Origin: Vitis vinifera
Taxonomy: Eukaryota > Streptophyta > Magnoliopsida > Vitales > Vitaceae
NCBI RefSeq assembly: GCF_030704535.1
Contig: NC_081817.1
Coordinates: forward strand, 26,165,001 to 26,229,000
Length of the DNA stretch: 64,000 bases
Reading direction: 5' to 3'
In this document: in pieces, positions 63,139-64,000 of the stretch
Layout of the letters: the number at the start of each line of letters is the position of its first letter
How positions within the stretch are numbered: position 1 is the first letter of the stretch
The notes under the pieces: model-generated
Databases searched by the model: none
Told to the model about the DNA's origin: nothing
Seen by the model: the letters and a program-made list of their open reading frames with translations, nothing else
Program-made: the position numbers and the translations under genes

Positions 63139-63149
63139 TGGTATCGAGC
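63139..63149 (+). other. Retrotransposon primer-binding site (tRNA-iMet type)
   Basis: TGGTATCGAGC differs from the standard TGGTATCAGAGC complement of initiator-Met tRNA by loss of one A. It lies between the presumed LTR end and the gag frame, which is where a PBS belongs. Confidence 0.7.
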
Positions 63150-63173
63150 GTATTACCTCCGCCGCTCACTGAA

Positions 63174-64000
63174 ATGGCTCGTAGTGGTCAACATAACAAT
63201 GATAATAGATTTCAGCCCCTCACATCCCCTACCTCTGGTAGCACGGCAACACAATCAGATCAATCTCTCATGGAGAACACTAATAACCCATTTTTCTTAC
63301 ATAGTGGTGATCATCCAGGCTTGGTGCTCGTCTTGCATCTCCTCATTGGTTCAAACTATAATACATGGATTCGTGCCATGCTGATGGCTCTCAACGCAAA
63401 GAATAAGCTCGGATTCGTGGATGACACTCTTTTGCAGCCCATGATCGACGACCCTACAATTGGAATCTGGTCTCGATGCAACAGCATGGTCACATCTTGG
63501 CTCCTCAACGCTGTCTCAAAAGAGATAGCTGATAGTCTTCTCTATCTCGAGAGTGCCCATGCTGTGTGGGTAGATCTACACGAACGCTTCCATCAGAGCA
63601 ATGCTCCACGAATTTTCCAAATCAAGCAACAACTACATGATCTCTCACAAGGTTCGCTCGATGTTAATACCTATTATACTCGATTGAAGATTCTCTGGGA
63701 TGAACTAAAAAACTATCAACCAGTTCTCGTCTGCCACTGTGGAGGTATGAAAGCTTGGATGGATTATCAACAGTAGGAGTATGTGATGCAATTTTTAATG
63801 GGTTTGAACGAATCTTATGCTAGCACAAGAGGCCAAATTCTGATGTTTGATCCGCTCCTCCATGTGGCGAAAGTATTCAATCTTGTTGTTCAAGAACAAC
63901 GCCAACGGTCTATTGGATCTAGGTCCTCCGCTCCATCAGATTCCATGGCGTTTAATGCCTCTTCTTCGGCTCCTTCCGTAGCTATTGCATCATCTCACAA
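63174..64000 (+). pseudogene. Copia gag, interrupted by one in-frame stop, runs off window
   Basis: From MARSGQHNNDN the frame reads like plant Copia gag: NPFFLHSGDHPGLVLVLHLL and NYNTWIRAMLMALNAKNKLG (Retrotran_gag_3-like), then WSRCNSMVTSWLLNAVSKEI and HERFHQSNAPRIFQIKQQLH (UBN2-like). A TAG at 63774-63776 follows WMDYQQ. The same frame continues open for the remaining 224 bases with gag-like wording (QFLMGLNESYASTRGQILMF). An upstream in-frame ATG at 63138 overlaps the primer-binding site and is less likely. Otherwise the frame is undamaged, which suggests a fairly recent insertion. The polymerase region lies beyond the window. Confidence 0.8.

Noticed and set aside
1..64000. CRISPR array, prophage, toxin-antitoxin or bacterial operon
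   Set aside because: Spliced genes, plant families and plant transposons show eukaryotic DNA; the short repeats seen are microsatellites, minisatellites or MITE-like copies, not spaced repeats.

Overview
The window looks like nuclear DNA from a dicot plant. It is AT-rich, its genes have GT-AG introns and are far apart, and it is full of degraded LTR retrotransposons, a SINE, LINE scraps and MITE-like repeats. The protein families and several repeat families remind me of grapevine (Vitis). That species guess comes from memory, not from a database match. I see no bacterial operons, no CRISPR array and no rRNA or tRNA genes.

Layout. (1) 1481-7467, minus: a complete 7-exon ubiquitin-specific protease of the UBP24 type. 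Two of its introns carry a SINE and a LINE scrap. (2) 7.8-20.0 kb: a gene-free repeat block. It holds two decayed Copia relics, two DNA-transposon-like insertions nested in older repeats, and AT-rich MITE-like copies. (3) 20153-27668, plus: an 11-exon KOBITO1/ELD1/ABI8-like GT92-type membrane protein. (4) 28984-30283, plus: a 2-exon small plastid membrane protein resembling HCF153. (5) 31706-33976, minus: an intronless P-class PPR protein resembling At4g20740. (6) 37559-45392, minus: a 2-exon plant-specific protein of unknown function with a tryptophan-rich repeat region. Its 6.3-kb intron holds Gypsy, LINE and MITE debris. (7) 48407-50155, minus: a 5-exon IQD (IQ67-domain) calmodulin-binding protein. 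(8) 51.2-52.3 kb: a short minisatellite mixed with (GA)n/(TC)n microsatellites. (9) 54902-56937, minus, with a probable upstream leader exon near 60 kb: an intact 7-exon protein with a Ptta/En/Spm-type (Transposase_24-like) region and a coiled coil. (10) 62956-64000, plus: the 5' end of a Copia element (LTR, primer-binding site, gag with one in-frame stop), cut by the window edge.

The genes do not form an obvious pathway. UBP24 and ABI8/KOB1 homologues have both been linked to abscisic acid responses in Arabidopsis, and the HCF153-like and PPR products probably act in organelles, but nothing in the sequence shows co-regulation. The best candidates for something not well described are the apparently intact En/Spm-derived host-like gene and the W-rich repeat protein. 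The nested insertion at 11141-12125, with its target duplication and a related empty site elsewhere in the window, is the cleanest piece of transposon history. All exon joins were worked out by hand from splice sites and reading phase; none is backed by transcript data.
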